DNA of 29,616 nt from a virus. Positions 29,540 to 29,616 of the stretch are shown here, one piece after another; position 1 is the first letter of the stretch, and every line of letters starts with the position of its first letter. The position numbers were made by a program, and so were the translations under genes. The notes beneath the pieces were generated by a model, which was not told the DNA's origin, ran no database searches, and saw nothing but the letters and a program-made list of their open reading frames with translations. The DNA is taken from IMG/VR virus record IMGVR_UViG_3300020438_000006, positions 1-29,616 of that record; one strand, given 5' to 3'.

Positions 29540-29616
29540 AAAGCGTGAACATCCCAATTAACCAACGGTTATTTTATAAACGGATTATTAGCAAAACTCT
29601 TAACAGTAGGGAATGA
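29430..29616 (+). ncRNA. Candidate structured RNA, 5' part
   Basis: The region between the terminase stop (29375) and the first tail gene (243, across the junction) is about 400 bp with no ordinary gene. TATATTTT at 29417-29424 or TAGCTTTA at 29435-29442 could be a -7 box. TGTTGCG (29511-29517) is fully complementary to CGCAACA (110-116) on the other side of the junction, which would give a long-range helix enclosing about 130 nt. TCGG (29450-29453) can pair with CCGA (29480-29483). No known RNA family was recognised. Short reading frames also cross the region, so an RNA is only one explanation. Confidence 0.4.
29540..29616. repeat. Right copy of the 77-bp terminal direct repeat
   Basis: This is the exact copy of bases 1-77. 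Sequence on its left (terminase side) and to the right of the first copy (chaperone side) joins into one continuous intergenic region. A genuine physical terminal repeat cannot be excluded from sequence alone, but it would be short for a phage. Confidence 0.95.

Noticed and set aside
29376-29616. Self-cleaving ribozyme or group I intron in the junction region.
   Set aside because: A CTGA-GA and GAAAC pair near 29488-29507 lacks the stems of a hammerhead, and no intron core sequences or split gene were found.
1-29616. tRNA genes, CRISPR arrays, insertion sequences, integrase or attachment sites.
   Set aside because: None was recognised by eye on either strand; a tRNA search program would be needed to be certain for tRNAs.

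Overview
The window is a complete or nearly complete genome of a tailed phage (class Caudoviricetes, siphovirus-like). The first 77 bases recur exactly as the last 77, so the sequence closes into a circle of about 29,539 bp. The host is probably a member of Bacteroidota, most likely a flavobacterium. The reasons are an AT-rich sequence (roughly 30% GC by eye), few Shine-Dalgarno sites, promoter boxes of the TAnnTTTG type, and many proteins of types I associate with Bacteroidota phages (XkdF-like protease, DUF6712-like connector, DUF4373 replication protein). No integrase, tRNA, transposon or CRISPR array was seen.

Layout. (1) The junction region (29376-29539 joined to 1-242) has no conventional gene. 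It holds a candidate structured RNA ending in a clear terminator. (2) 243-8970 is the tail module: a tail assembly chaperone with a well-formed -1 frameshift site, tail completion and neck proteins, two large baseplate or tail-tip proteins, and the tape measure. (3) 9000-16147 is the head module in an unusual order: protease, scaffold, major capsid, tail tube, several unknowns, a long portal, and a head-tail connector. (4) 16104-17721 holds a fibre-like protein, an M15 peptidase endolysin and three small membrane proteins. It is followed by a phosphoesterase (17718-18449). (5) 18575-19462 is the only minus-strand block: two HTH proteins and an OB-fold-like protein. It is divergent from the early genes across a 165-190 bp control region. 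(6) 19646-24035 holds early and replication genes: small unknowns, a DUF4373 protein, an adenine methylase, a VRR-NUC nuclease, a sigma-like factor and an HNH protein. (7) 24025-27878 is a tightly overlapping DNA hypermodification cassette: ParB-like, TET/JBP-like dioxygenase, class II glutamine amidotransferase, GNAT acetyltransferase, 5-hmdU-DNA-kinase-type helical protein and P-loop kinase. (8) 27878-29375 holds the small and large terminase subunits.

How the parts fit. The most interesting system is the cassette in (7). No C5-cytosine methylase or nucleotide hydroxymethylase is present, so I infer that thymine in finished DNA is oxidised to 5-hydroxymethyluracil, phosphorylated, then aminated and perhaps acetylated. 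The cassette lies directly before the packaging genes, so DNA may be modified just before it is packaged. A second system is a repeated bipartite motif, ACAAA-N11-TATATTTAT. It occurs four times, three of them ending within 10 bases of a structural-gene start codon. It may be a late promoter read by the phage's own sigma-like factor.
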